This document shows, piece after piece, positions 35,849-43,984 of a stretch of DNA of 64,000 nucleotides. The stretch is from Pseudomonadota bacterium. GTDB lineage: Bacteria; Pseudomonadota; Alphaproteobacteria; Rhodospirillales; Magnetospirillaceae. The stretch spans positions 1-64,000 of the forward strand of contig JAJYTF010000028.1 of the NCBI GenBank assembly GCA_021793155.1. The letters run 5' to 3'. Every line of letters begins with the position of its first letter. The first letter of the stretch is position 1. Position numbers and translations under genes: made by a program. Below the pieces are notes generated by a model. It was not told the origin of the DNA, did no database searches, and saw only the letters and a list, made by a program, of their open reading frames with translations.

Positions 35849-36634
35849 TTAAGTGATGTGCAGGCGGGACAGCGCTTCCGCCAGGTCATCGCCGAAATTC
35901 GGCCCTTTGCGGATGACCGGAACGCGGGATGGGAGATCCTGCAGCGACGGATGGCCCCAGCTGTAGCTGGTCAGGATGGCCACCGGCAGGTTGCGTGTCG
36001 TCGGCATGGACGACAGGGCGCAGGCGATGTCGACGCCCGACAGGTCACCCAGCACGCCCGAGACGATCACCATGTCGGGTCGCGTACGCACGGCCATTTC
36101 CAGGGCCTGGAAGGGCGAATGGACGTTTGACACCCGATACCCGCAGGCGGCGAGTTCCCGCTCGACGATGCGGCTCATCGCCTTGTCGGGAACCACCAGC
36201 ATGACTTCGACGTCAGTAACTTTCACGTCGGCCGGGTTGAATTCGGCGACGCGGCGGGCGGGCAGGGCGCGCACCACCTTGGCGCTGCCGGTGGTCGAAG
36301 AATCAACCTTGCCCTCGAGGGCCTGGCGGATCTGGTCGACGAAGGTTTGGACGTCGTCCAACTGGCCGGCGTCGACTTCCTTGAGGTCGGCCAGGTATTC
36401 GCTGAGCCGGTGGGCGACGATGGTCACCAGCGGCTGGTCCAGGGTCGAGCCGCGAATCTCCACGTTCAGCATGTCGCGGCGGATGCGGGCCAATGCCTCG
36501 CCGACAGGGACGACGCGGGAACGCAGATTACCGATCAGCACGTCGATGCCGGCAAGAATGTCGCGAACCTCGTCCAGGAACTCGGCCTCGATCTGCCGGT
36601 CCATCTGTTCGATGCTGTCGCCTGATCTGTTCAT
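35849..36634 (-). CDS. Pseudo-Hpt plus degenerate receiver-domain protein
   Basis: 261 residues. The N-terminal part (~15-110) is all-helical and Hpt-like ('FLDEVRDILAGIDVLIGNLRSR...LVTIVAHRLSEYLADL'), but the expected phosphorylatable His is replaced (IRRDMLN). The C-terminal part (~140-260) is a receiver fold ('VEVMLVVPDKAMSRIVERELAACGYRVSNVHSPFQALEM', conserved Lys in 'VIRKGPNF'), but the phospho-acceptor Asp position is Ser192 (MVIVSGVLGD). It is probably a phosphorylation-independent signalling scaffold. Same strand as, and just upstream of, hisC. Confidence 0.75.
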   Translation of the reverse strand: MNRSGDSIEQMDRQIEAEFLDEVRDILAGIDVLIGNLRSRVVPVGEALARIRRDMLNVEIRGSTLDQPLVTIVAHRLSEYLADLKEVDAGQLDDVQTFVDQIRQALEGKVDSSTTGSAKVVRALPARRVAEFNPADVKVTDVEVMLVVPDKAMSRIVERELAACGYRVSNVHSPFQALEMAVRTRPDMVIVSGVLGDLSGVDIACALSSMPTTRNLPVAILTSYSWGHPSLQDLPSRVPVIRKGPNFGDDLAEALSRLHIT

Positions 36635-36675
36635 TGCCTCGACATCCCCTTGATCCTGACAAACGCAAAATACCA

Positions 36676-36720
36676 GTCCGCGTCATCCAGAGCAAAGCCA
36701 GCAAAGCAGGGGATGACAAA
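36676..36720. repeat. Short inverted repeat GTCATCC/GGATGAC
   Basis: GTCATCC at about 36682 and GGATGAC about 30 bases later flank 'agagcaaagccagcaaagcagg'. It is of the same REP flavour as the other elements and lies between the DASS transporter stop and the receiver-like gene start. Confidence 0.35.
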
Positions 36721-36741
36721 TCCGGCTCGAAGCGTTTGCCA

Positions 36742-38502
36742 TTAATGCAGGGGCCAGACAATGGAAATCAGCACGGTCCCGGCCACCAGGACGATTATGC
36801 TGAGGGGCAGGCCCAGCCGCCAGTAATCTCCGAACCGGTAGCCTCCCGGACCCATTACCAGCGTGTTGCATTGATGGCCGATGGGTGTCAGGAAGTCGCT
36901 GCCGGCACCGATCGCCACCGCCATGAGGAACGGGTCGACATTCAGGCCCAGCCGCGTCGCCATGCTGGCCGCCACCGGCCCCATCAGCAGCACTGCGGCG
37001 GCGTGGTGGAGGAACGGGGCCAACAGCATGGAGGCGGCGATGATCAGCGTGATCGTGGCATGGGGCGGCAATTGCGCGGCTGCCTCGGCGAGTGCGTTGG
37101 CAATCAGGTCGGACGCGCCGGTGCTCTTGAATGCCTCGCTGATCGGAATCAGCGCGCCGATCAGGATGACGATGGGCCACTGGATCGCCTCGTAGGCCTC
37201 GCGCAGCGAAATGCTGCGGATCAGGACCATGGACAGCGCGGCCATGAAAAAGGCCGCGCCAACCGGCACCAGTCGGAAGGCCACGAGAATCATGGTGACG
37301 GCCAGGATGGCCACTGGCGGCCACCGTCCGCGCCGTCCGCCCAAATCGAGCTTGCGCTGCGCCAGCGGCAGCAGGCCAAGATCGGCGAGCGCCTGGCCGA
37401 CGCGGCTGCCGCCACCTTCCACCACCAGCACGTCGCCGGCCTGGAATTCCATCTGGTGCAGCCGCGTTACATAGTCGCGGCCGGCTCGGCGGACAGCCAG
37501 GATGGCGACGCCGTGACGGTGGCGGAGCATGCTCTGGGTGGCGGTGCTGCCGACCAGCACGGAATTGGGCATTACCACCACTTCGATAGCCTCGGCCCGT
37601 GTCGTGCTTTCATGCAAGGCCTCGACGGCCCCCGACTCGGTCAACGGGGTCAGCACGGTTGGATCGCCTTCGACCAGCAGGACGTCGCCGGCCGAGAATA
37701 CCCAGCTTCGGTCGGGGACGTAGCGATGCCCCTGCTCGCGGATGATGGCGGCCACCGTCAGCATGCCGCCGGTGAAAAGATGCTCGAGGTCGGCGATGGT
37801 GCTGCCGACCAGCGGCGATCCCGATGGCACCCGCACTTCGCTCAGATAGTCTTCGATGTGGAATTCGCGGGCGTGGCCGGCATGGGCCTGGCGCTCGCGC
37901 GGCAGGATGCGCCAGCCGAAGGCGATGAAGGCCACTCCGCACAGGGCCAGGCCGAGGCCGACGGGCGTGAAATCGAACATCGAAAAGGGATGGCCGGTCA
38001 GGTCGTGCCGGACGCGCGAGATGATGATGTTGGGGGATGTGCCGATCAGGGTTATCTCGCCGCCGATCAGCGAGGCAAAGGACAGCGGCATCAATACTTG
38101 AGAGGCGGTCAGCCCGTTGTTCCGGGCCAGCCGCAGCGCGATGGGGATGAAGATCGCCAGGGCGCCGACATTCTTCATGAAAGCCGACAGCAGGGTGACC
38201 ATGGTGGCCAGCGCTCCGACCAGCAGGGTGGGAGAATGCAGGCCCGACAAAGGGCGCACCAGCTGTTCGATGACGCCCGACCGTTCGATTGCGGCGCTGA
38301 CCACCAGGGCGCCGGCGATGACCACCACCACCGGGTCGCTGAAGCCGTGGAAGGCCTGATCGAAGGGGACCAGTCCCAGCGCCATGCCGGTGCACAGGGC
38401 CAGCATGGCAACCACATCGTAGCGGAGCTTGTCCCAAATGAACAAACCGATCGTGCCGGCCAGCAGTGCGAAAGCAAGGCCTTGCTGGAACGTGATCGTC
38501 AC
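36742..38502 (-). CDS. DASS-family divalent anion transporter with two RCK_C domains
   Basis: Start at a GTG (38502) that overlaps the stop of the upstream gene (GTGA), giving 586 residues beginning VTITFQQGLAFALLAGTIG. It has N- and C-terminal membrane halves of the ArsB/DASS (SLC13) fold ('ALVVSAAIERSGVIEQLV', 'LIGGEITLIGTSPNIIIS', 'LLAPFLHHAAAVLLMGPVAASMA', 'GSDFLTPIGHQCNTLVMGPGGY'). Two TrkA-C/RCK_C domains lie between them (~205-375, 'EDYLSEVRVPSGSPLVGSTIADL...' and 'VVVMPNSVLVGSTATQSMLRHRHGVAILAVRR'). Substrate is probably sulfate or a dicarboxylate; no direct proof. Confidence 0.9.
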   Translation of the reverse strand: MTITFQQGLAFALLAGTIGLFIWDKLRYDVVAMLALCTGMALGLVPFDQAFHGFSDPVVVVIAGALVVSAAIERSGVIEQLVRPLSGLHSPTLLVGALATMVTLLSAFMKNVGALAIFIPIALRLARNNGLTASQVLMPLSFASLIGGEITLIGTSPNIIISRVRHDLTGHPFSMFDFTPVGLGLALCGVAFIAFGWRILPRERQAHAGHAREFHIEDYLSEVRVPSGSPLVGSTIADLEHLFTGGMLTVAAIIREQGHRYVPDRSWVFSAGDVLLVEGDPTVLTPLTESGAVEALHESTTRAEAIEVVVMPNSVLVGSTATQSMLRHRHGVAILAVRRAGRDYVTRLHQMEFQAGDVLVVEGGGSRVGQALADLGLLPLAQRKLDLGGRRGRWPPVAILAVTMILVAFRLVPVGAAFFMAALSMVLIRSISLREAYEAIQWPIVILIGALIPISEAFKSTGASDLIANALAEAAAQLPPHATITLIIAASMLLAPFLHHAAAVLLMGPVAASMATRLGLNVDPFLMAVAIGAGSDFLTPIGHQCNTLVMGPGGYRFGDYWRLGLPLSIIVLVAGTVLISIVWPLH

Positions 38503-39524
38503 TTCGCCTGGAACCTCTTTTCGAAGTCGCGAATCATGTCGATGCCCTGGATCATCTCGGTGGCCATGAAATCCGCCCGTTTGACCGGGCCGCCGGCGCG
38601 CGTATGCGGGAACGTGCGGGCGAAGGCGTTCATTTTCACGGTCAGGCCGCACAGGGCCGCGCCGATGGTGATGTGGTAGCGCTCGATCAGCGACTTGACG
38701 GTGCGGAACTCTTCCTGGGTGATGTTGTTCCACATTTGCAAGGTGCGGCGTTCGAAGGTTTCCAGGCGTCCGGTGATGCTGGCGCTCACAGAGTTGATCA
38801 CGTCCTCGACGACGGCGCAGGTGCGCATCAGATTGCCGTCCTGCATGAGCTGAAAATGCTTGCGGATCGGGACCAGCGCTTCCAGACAGGCGGAAAAATA
38901 CGGCTCCAGCCGGTCGAGGCAATGGCGGTAGTAGGACAGCGCCATGAAGGTGTCGCCGTAGTCCTCCAGGAAGCGGGGAACATCCATGATGGGGACGTTC
39001 AGGCTGGAGGCCAGGCGGTCCAGGCGCTCGCGCGCCTTGGCGACGTCGGGGTCGCGGAACAGGCGGAGGAGGTCTTCGTAGCCCTGCACCTCTACCGCGT
39101 CGTCGCCATAGACCAGTTGCATCAGGGGGCGCGTGAACATAACCATGTAACGCGTTAATTCCTCGGCCTTTTCCTTGCTAAGGCACAACTCCTCATGGTC
39201 GTTGACGGGGATGTCGTGGCTGCGCAAGCTGATGCGCAGGGAATAGACGTCGTAGCTGGGAAGAAGGACCAGCTTGCGCAGGATGATCAGGTCTGGATGC
39301 AGCTTGTCGACCGGCCAGCCGCAGATGATCGGCAACTGCTCGACGTCGATCTGCCCCGAGCCGGTCTGCTGGTCGCGGAATATCTCCACCATGCTCCGCA
39401 ACCGGACGTTCTTGATCAGACGGGCGGTGCGCAGTTGTGGCGTCTGGAGCGGAATGATCGACAACGGCAATATGAACAGCGAATCCATATCCGTGTCTTC
39501 GATCGGCTTCAGCTCCTGTTCCAT
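38499..39524 (-). CDS. Unknown conserved-type protein translationally coupled to the DASS transporter
   Basis: 341 residues, no membrane helix and no domain I recognise. Composition is normal for a soluble, mostly helical protein; notable segments are 'LFILPLSIIPLQTPQLRTARLIKNVRLRSMVEIFRD', 'FLEDYGDTFMALSYYRHCLDRLEPYFSACLEALVPIRKHFQLM' and 'VIRDFEKRF'-like ends. The stop overlaps the GTG of the DASS transporter by four bases, so the two are almost certainly made together. This suggests a cytosolic regulatory or signalling partner of the transporter (inference). Confidence 0.75.
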   Translation of the reverse strand: MEQELKPIEDTDMDSLFILPLSIIPLQTPQLRTARLIKNVRLRSMVEIFRDQQTGSGQIDVEQLPIICGWPVDKLHPDLIILRKLVLLPSYDVYSLRISLRSHDIPVNDHEELCLSKEKAEELTRYMVMFTRPLMQLVYGDDAVEVQGYEDLLRLFRDPDVAKARERLDRLASSLNVPIMDVPRFLEDYGDTFMALSYYRHCLDRLEPYFSACLEALVPIRKHFQLMQDGNLMRTCAVVEDVINSVSASITGRLETFERRTLQMWNNITQEEFRTVKSLIERYHITIGAALCGLTVKMNAFARTFPHTRAGGPVKRADFMATEMIQGIDMIRDFEKRFQAK

Positions 39525-39751
39525 GTTCGGATCACCGGATTGTGAATGTATTTATCGATGAATACGCTCTTTGCCCGGGCAGTCCAGTGAACTACTAGGG
39601 TAGGCTACCGCAAGGCAATATGACACCGATCCGCGTTAGGGTCAGCCATTGGATTGCGGAAATCTCGACGATCCCGGATGTTCAATCAAGATTGCAGTGA
39701 AATCTTGCCTTGCCGGTCCTTGACTGGACGCTTTCCGGCGCACGCAGATAT

Positions 39752-39786
39752 CTGTTACAGCCCCGCCCGGCGGGGGCTGCAACAGA
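39752..39786 (-). repeat. GC-rich hairpin downstream of the SDR gene
   Basis: CAGCCCCGCC/GGCGGGGGCTG with flanking CTGTT/AACAG extends the symmetry to about 17 bp. It lies 36 bases past the SDR stop on the minus strand. It lacks a U-tract, so it is probably a transcript-end stabiliser or a Rho-assisted site. The surrounding stretch 39525-39821 holds no gene. Confidence 0.5.
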
Positions 39787-39821
39787 CCTGATGGCGCGAG
39801 CCATCCGAATGGTTCAGGGCA

Positions 39822-40670
39822 TCAGCTGGCCTGCGGGAAGTCGGTCCCCAGGCTAACCTGCTCCCAGGCGGCGATTTCGGCCTGCAGGGTCTCGAGCTTG
39901 GCGCGCAGCGCGTCGAGGGCGGGGCGGCCGAGCACCAGATGCAGCGGCGGATTGGATGATTCCACGGCTGTAATGACCGCATCGGCGGCGCGAACCGGGT
40001 CGCCAGGCTGGGTTCCGCTGTAGTCATGGATGGTCTGGCGGCGTTTGCCGGCGGTCTCGGCATAATCGTCGATGGCCGTGCGCGGCGTCCTCAGCGACCT
40101 GCCGGCCCAGTCGGTGCGGAAGGGGCCGGGCTCGACGATGGTGACCTTGATGCCCAGCGGTTCCGCCTCTTTGGCCAGGGCTTCGGACAGCCCTTCGACG
40201 GCGAATTTGGTGGCATTGTAATATCCGATCCCGGGAAACCCGACCAGACCGCCGACCGACGAGAAATTGACAATGTGGCCGCTACGCCGGGCGCGCATTC
40301 CCGGCAGCACCGCCTTGGTCAGCGCTGCCAAGCCGAAGACGTTGGTTTCGAACATGGCACGGACCTCGGCGTCCTCGCCTTCTTCGATGGCCGACAAATA
40401 GCCGTAGCCGGCATTGTTGACCAGTACGTCGATTCGGCCGAAGCGCGCTTCGGCGGCGTGCACCGCCGCGGCGATCTGTTCGGCAGAGGTGACGTCAAGC
40501 GAGGTAACAAGGATGTTCTCAGGAATGCTGCCGGCGAACTCGGCCAAGGTCTCGGGACGGCGCGCCGTGACCACGGCGCGCCAGCCGCGTTTGAGAACGG
40601 CTTGGGCGAGTTCCTTGCCGAAGCCGGTGGAGCAGCCGGTGACGAACCACACGGGTTGATCGGTAGCCAT
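39822..40670 (-). CDS. Short-chain dehydrogenase/reductase
   Basis: 282 residues from MATDQPVWFVTGC (two upstream Mets are possible but precede the nucleotide-binding fold). Classical SDR motifs: TGCSTGFG (NAD(P) binding), NNAGYG, catalytic Ser in NFSSVGGL and YxxxK in YYNATKFAVEG. The C-terminal substrate lid 'TDWAGRSLRTPRTAIDDYAETAGKRRQTIHDYSGTQPGDP' is the type found in oxidoreductases annotated for retinol/steroid-like or unknown substrates. It is a single gene with hairpins on both sides. Confidence 0.88.
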   Translation of the reverse strand: MATDQPVWFVTGCSTGFGKELAQAVLKRGWRAVVTARRPETLAEFAGSIPENILVTSLDVTSAEQIAAAVHAAEARFGRIDVLVNNAGYGYLSAIEEGEDAEVRAMFETNVFGLAALTKAVLPGMRARRSGHIVNFSSVGGLVGFPGIGYYNATKFAVEGLSEALAKEAEPLGIKVTIVEPGPFRTDWAGRSLRTPRTAIDDYAETAGKRRQTIHDYSGTQPGDPVRAADAVITAVESSNPPLHLVLGRPALDALRAKLETLQAEIAAWEQVSLGTDFPQAS

Positions 40671-40747
40671 GAGGTGCATTTCTCCGTGGTAGATCCCACC
40701 CAAAGGAATGTCATGTTGGGAATGTTACCGCGCCAGCCCCTCAGCGG

Positions 40748-40800
40748 CTAGTGGTCCGCCCCAGACGCTTGGTCCCCAAGCGCCTGGGGCGGACCACTAG
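40748..40800. repeat. Long 25-bp inverted repeat overlapping a stop codon
   Basis: CTAGTGGTCCGCCCCAGACG... pairs with ...CGCCTGGGGCGGACCACTAG: two 25-base arms, one mismatch, 3-base loop. The right end includes the TAG stop of the downstream-facing PAS-GGDEF-EAL gene. No T-run follows on either strand. It could be a terminator-like hairpin, a REP, or the scar of a small mobile element. Confidence 0.75.
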
Positions 40801-43049
40801 CTGCAAGCGGTTCCGCTGTCCAGCCAAACCTCGAAGGCCTCGGGAGGCAGCGGCTCGGTATAGTGATAGCCTTGCGCGGTGGCGCATCCCTCTTCGAAAA
40901 GCCGGGCCTCTTCATCGCCGTTTTCGACGCCTTCGGCCACCACCGGCATGCCGATGGCCTTGCCCAGCCCTATGATGGCTCGCACGATGGCCGCATTGTC
41001 GGGGTCGCGGTCGAGGCCCTGCACGAAGGTGCGATCAACCTTTATGCTATCGAGAGGTAGTCGCTTGAGATAGCTCAGGCTCGAATAACCCGTGCCGAAA
41101 TCGTCCACATGGACCGTGACGCCCAGGTCTTGGAGGCGCCGAAGCTGGCCGACGGCCAGTTCGGGGTCGGTCATCACCGCGCTCTCGGTCAATTCGATTT
41201 CGAGGCGACCCGCCGACAGCCCGTGAGAATCCATGGCGGCGGCAATCTTTTCGGCCAGGCGGGGGTCGATGAACTGCCGCGCCGAGACATTGACCGCCAC
41301 AGGCACCAGCGGTTTGCCGGCATCGCGCCATTGGGCCAACTGGCGGCAAGCTTCGGAGATGACCCAGTCACCGATCGTAACGATGAGGCCAGTCTCCTCG
41401 GCCACCGGGATGAACTGTCCCGGCATGACGATTCCGCGCGTCGGGCTGTGCCAGCGGATCAGCGCTTCAGCCCCCTGCATGCGCCGGGTCCGGATGTCGA
41501 CCTTGGGCTGGTAGTAGAGGCGCAGTTCGCCGCGCTCCAAAGCCTGGCGCAGGTCCATTTCGAGGCGCAAGCGTTCGACCGCTTGATGATTCATACTGGC
41601 GTCGAAGAAGCGAAAGCCGCTGCGACCAGCGGTCTTGGCCTGATACATGGCGGCGTCGGCGCCCTTCATCAGGCTGGTGACGTCCGATCCGTCTTGCGGG
41701 AACAGGGCGATGCCGACGCTTGCGCCGACCTGGACGGGATGGTCCTGCAGAACCATCGGTTTGACGATCTGGGCGATCAGCTTTTCAACAACCTCGGCCA
41801 CCTCCGAGGAGGATGAGACGTCATGAAGGACGACGACGAATTCGTCGCCGCCAAGCCGGGCAACGGTGTCGCTGCGGCGCAGGCTGGAATGGATGCGCCT
41901 TGCCACCTCGACCAGCAGCATGTCGCCCACGTCGTGGCCGAGACTGTCGTTCACCACCTTAAATCGGTCCAGGTCGATGAACAGAACGCCGACGGCCGTG
42001 CCATGGCGTTTGGCCGCCTCCAGGCCCTGGGCCAGGCGGTCCTGGAGCAGCAAGCGGTTGGGCAGGCCGGTCAGCGCATCGTGGTACGCCTGGTGGCGGA
42101 GTTGCTCGTCCTTCACATGCAGTTCGGTGATGTCGCTGAACACGGAAACGAAGCGGAAGATCGCGCCCGTGTCATCTCTTACGCCTGAAATTGTCTGCCA
42201 GGCGAGGAAGGTTTCGCCATCCTTCCTGCGGTTCCAGATTTCGCCGCGCCACTCGCCCGTGCCCAGCAGGCTGGTCCACATGTCCTGATAGAATTTCCGA
42301 TCGTGCCGGCCTGACTTGATTTGCCGTGGATTCCTGCCGAGCACCTCGGGCGCGGTATAGCCGGTCAGTTCGGTGAAGGCCGGATTGACCGATAGGATCC
42401 GGGCCTGGGCGTCGGTCACCACCACCGCCTCGCTGGTGTTGCGAAAGACGCTGGCGGCCAGGCGCAGCTCGGCCTCGTCGGACTTCTGCTCGGTGACATC
42501 GATGCCGTTGGCGATGAAATAACGCACCTTGCCCCGCTCGTCGGTAACGACGGTGCGGGTCCAGCGGATGAGCCGCTTGCCGCCCGAGGCAGTGACCCAA
42601 TGGGTTTCGTGCTGGATCGGCGTTTCTCCGGCAGTCAGGCGGGCGAAAACGGCCTGAACCTCGGCCAGATCCTCTTCGGCGATCATCAGCGACCAATAGG
42701 CCTGGCCGATGACCTGGGCTTCGCTGCGCCCCGAGGTGTGCTCCGCCGCCCGGTTGAACCGGACGACATTGCATGCCGCGTCCAGGACGACGGTGATCGA
42801 GGCCATGTTGTCGATCAGCGCTTCGGAAAAACGATGCCGCTCCCTCAGTTCGCGGTGCGATTTGTCGAGCTGGTTGATGAGCGCACCGCCCAGGCCGCCG
42901 CCGACGCCCATCGCGATGGCGACAAACAACAGGCGTCCGGCCAACCGAGCGTCAGACGGTACCCGGGCCAACACGACCCCGAGGCCGAGCGGAACAGCGA
43001 TCAAGGCCAGGATCAAGTAGAGCCGATAGCGGAGGCGGGGATTGGGCAT
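40797..43049 (-). CDS. Membrane PAS-PAS-GGDEF-EAL protein
   Basis: 750 residues. Two N-terminal membrane helices (~8-27 and ~38-60), then PAS ~75-185 ('RFSEALIDNMASITVVLDAACNVVRFN'), PAS ~200-320 ('VVVTDAQARILSVNPAFTELTGY'), GGDEF ~330-490 and EAL ~500-745. Both catalytic halves look intact: RLGGDEF for the cyclase, and EALIRW, ELTES, VDDFGTGYSSLSYL, IKVDRTF, AEGVE and QGYHY for the phosphodiesterase. It is the only protein in the window with both halves apparently functional. The stop lies inside a long hairpin. The N-terminal membrane part is too short to have an external sensor domain. Confidence 0.9.
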   Translation of the reverse strand: MPNPRLRYRLYLILALIAVPLGLGVVLARVPSDARLAGRLLFVAIAMGVGGGLGGALINQLDKSHRELRERHRFSEALIDNMASITVVLDAACNVVRFNRAAEHTSGRSEAQVIGQAYWSLMIAEEDLAEVQAVFARLTAGETPIQHETHWVTASGGKRLIRWTRTVVTDERGKVRYFIANGIDVTEQKSDEAELRLAASVFRNTSEAVVVTDAQARILSVNPAFTELTGYTAPEVLGRNPRQIKSGRHDRKFYQDMWTSLLGTGEWRGEIWNRRKDGETFLAWQTISGVRDDTGAIFRFVSVFSDITELHVKDEQLRHQAYHDALTGLPNRLLLQDRLAQGLEAAKRHGTAVGVLFIDLDRFKVVNDSLGHDVGDMLLVEVARRIHSSLRRSDTVARLGGDEFVVVLHDVSSSSEVAEVVEKLIAQIVKPMVLQDHPVQVGASVGIALFPQDGSDVTSLMKGADAAMYQAKTAGRSGFRFFDASMNHQAVERLRLEMDLRQALERGELRLYYQPKVDIRTRRMQGAEALIRWHSPTRGIVMPGQFIPVAEETGLIVTIGDWVISEACRQLAQWRDAGKPLVPVAVNVSARQFIDPRLAEKIAAAMDSHGLSAGRLEIELTESAVMTDPELAVGQLRRLQDLGVTVHVDDFGTGYSSLSYLKRLPLDSIKVDRTFVQGLDRDPDNAAIVRAIIGLGKAIGMPVVAEGVENGDEEARLFEEGCATAQGYHYTEPLPPEAFEVWLDSGTACS

Positions 43050-43348
43050 CGGCTCCAGTTATCAATTGGTAAGCTCTTATTGGACAGTAGGTTCAAACCT
43101 TTAGCTATTCAAGTTCGAACCAAATCAGCGGGGTGGAGAAGGCCTTTTTGGCGTGAGTAGTGTCATGAACCACGGTCGAAACGGCATTCCGGCCCGCGAC
43201 GAACCGTGCCGATCGAAGGGGTCTGCACGAACGCTCAAATTGGATTAGATCGCTGCGCATGCAACGATGAGATGCGAATTGTCATGGCCGCGCCGGCTCA
43301 AAGGAGACAAGTTGGGGTAATTTCAATTCCAACCTGGCGGAGCTTCGA
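43050..43348. other. Intergenic region upstream of the ferritin-like gene
   Basis: About 300 bases between divergent genes. GC is lower near 43050-43130. No convincing gene or recognised regulatory box. Promoters for both neighbours probably lie here. Confidence 0.5.
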
Positions 43349-43864
43349 ATGGCCCCTCGCTCCACGCTGCATCAGGCGCTTTGCGAGGCATTGGACGATG
43401 AATACAGGGCCCGCGCCACCTATCGCGCGGTGATCGACGCCTTCGGTCCGGTGCTTCCGTTCATCAACATCATTCAGTCCGAGCAACGGCACATCAATGC
43501 CCTGCTCAGTCTGTTCGCCGCCCGCGGGCTTGAGCCGATCGCCGACCCTTACGCCCAGGGCTTGCCGGCGCCGGCCTCGATCGAGGCGGCCTGCCGCATC
43601 GGCGTTCACGCCGAGATCGAGAATGCCGCGTTGTACGACCGCTTGATGCAGGCCGCCGAGGGCGACGACGAGGTGCTGTGGGTGTTTCGCAACCTGCGCC
43701 GTGCCTCGGCCGAATGCCACCTGCCGGCCTTTCAGCGGCGGCTAACCGGGGCGCAAGCGGAAAGTTGTGGGGGTGGCGGCAAAGGCGGCGGACATTGCTG
43801 CGGTGGCCGCGGCCGCGCCAGGGCGGCAATGCATGCGGAAAGGGTGGTCGATTCGCCCGGCTGA
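43349..43864 (+). CDS. Ferritin-like DUF2202-type protein with Gly/Cys/His tail
   Basis: 171 residues. A four-helix ferritin-like core with repeating E..Y/E..H pairs: 'ALDDEYRARATYRAVIDAF', 'IIQSEQRHINALLSLFAARGL', 'VHAEIENAALYDRLMQAAEG' and 'RRASAECHLPAFQRRLTG'. The last ~35 residues are a low-complexity tail with GGGGKGGGHCCGGRGRAR, possibly metal binding (Cys-Cys-His). It is 120 bases upstream of cydA on the same strand, suggesting a link between iron/peroxide handling and the bd oxidase. An enzymatic role is not established for the family. Confidence 0.8.
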   Translation: MAPRSTLHQALCEALDDEYRARATYRAVIDAFGPVLPFINIIQSEQRHINALLSLFAARGLEPIADPYAQGLPAPASIEAACRIGVHAEIENAALYDRLMQAAEGDDEVLWVFRNLRRASAECHLPAFQRRLTGAQAESCGGGGKGGGHCCGGRGRARAAMHAERVVDSPG

Positions 43865-43984
43865 AGACCCTGATGGGAATTTGTGCCTCCCATTAACCCA
43901 CATCAGTGCAGCCGTTCCGGCAATACGCATGATTCTAAAGGCCGGGGCCTTGTCGAGCCCACGGTCGAGGTCTGGAGTGCGATC

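Noticed and set aside
36493-38679. 728-codon plus-strand frame opposite the DASS transporter
   Set aside because: Gln/His/Arg-rich shadow of the transporter, whose membrane helices and RCK_C domains are clear on the minus strand.
40738-40800. Intrinsic terminator at the long hairpin
   Set aside because: The stem is very strong, but no T-run follows on either strand, so it is listed as a repeat.
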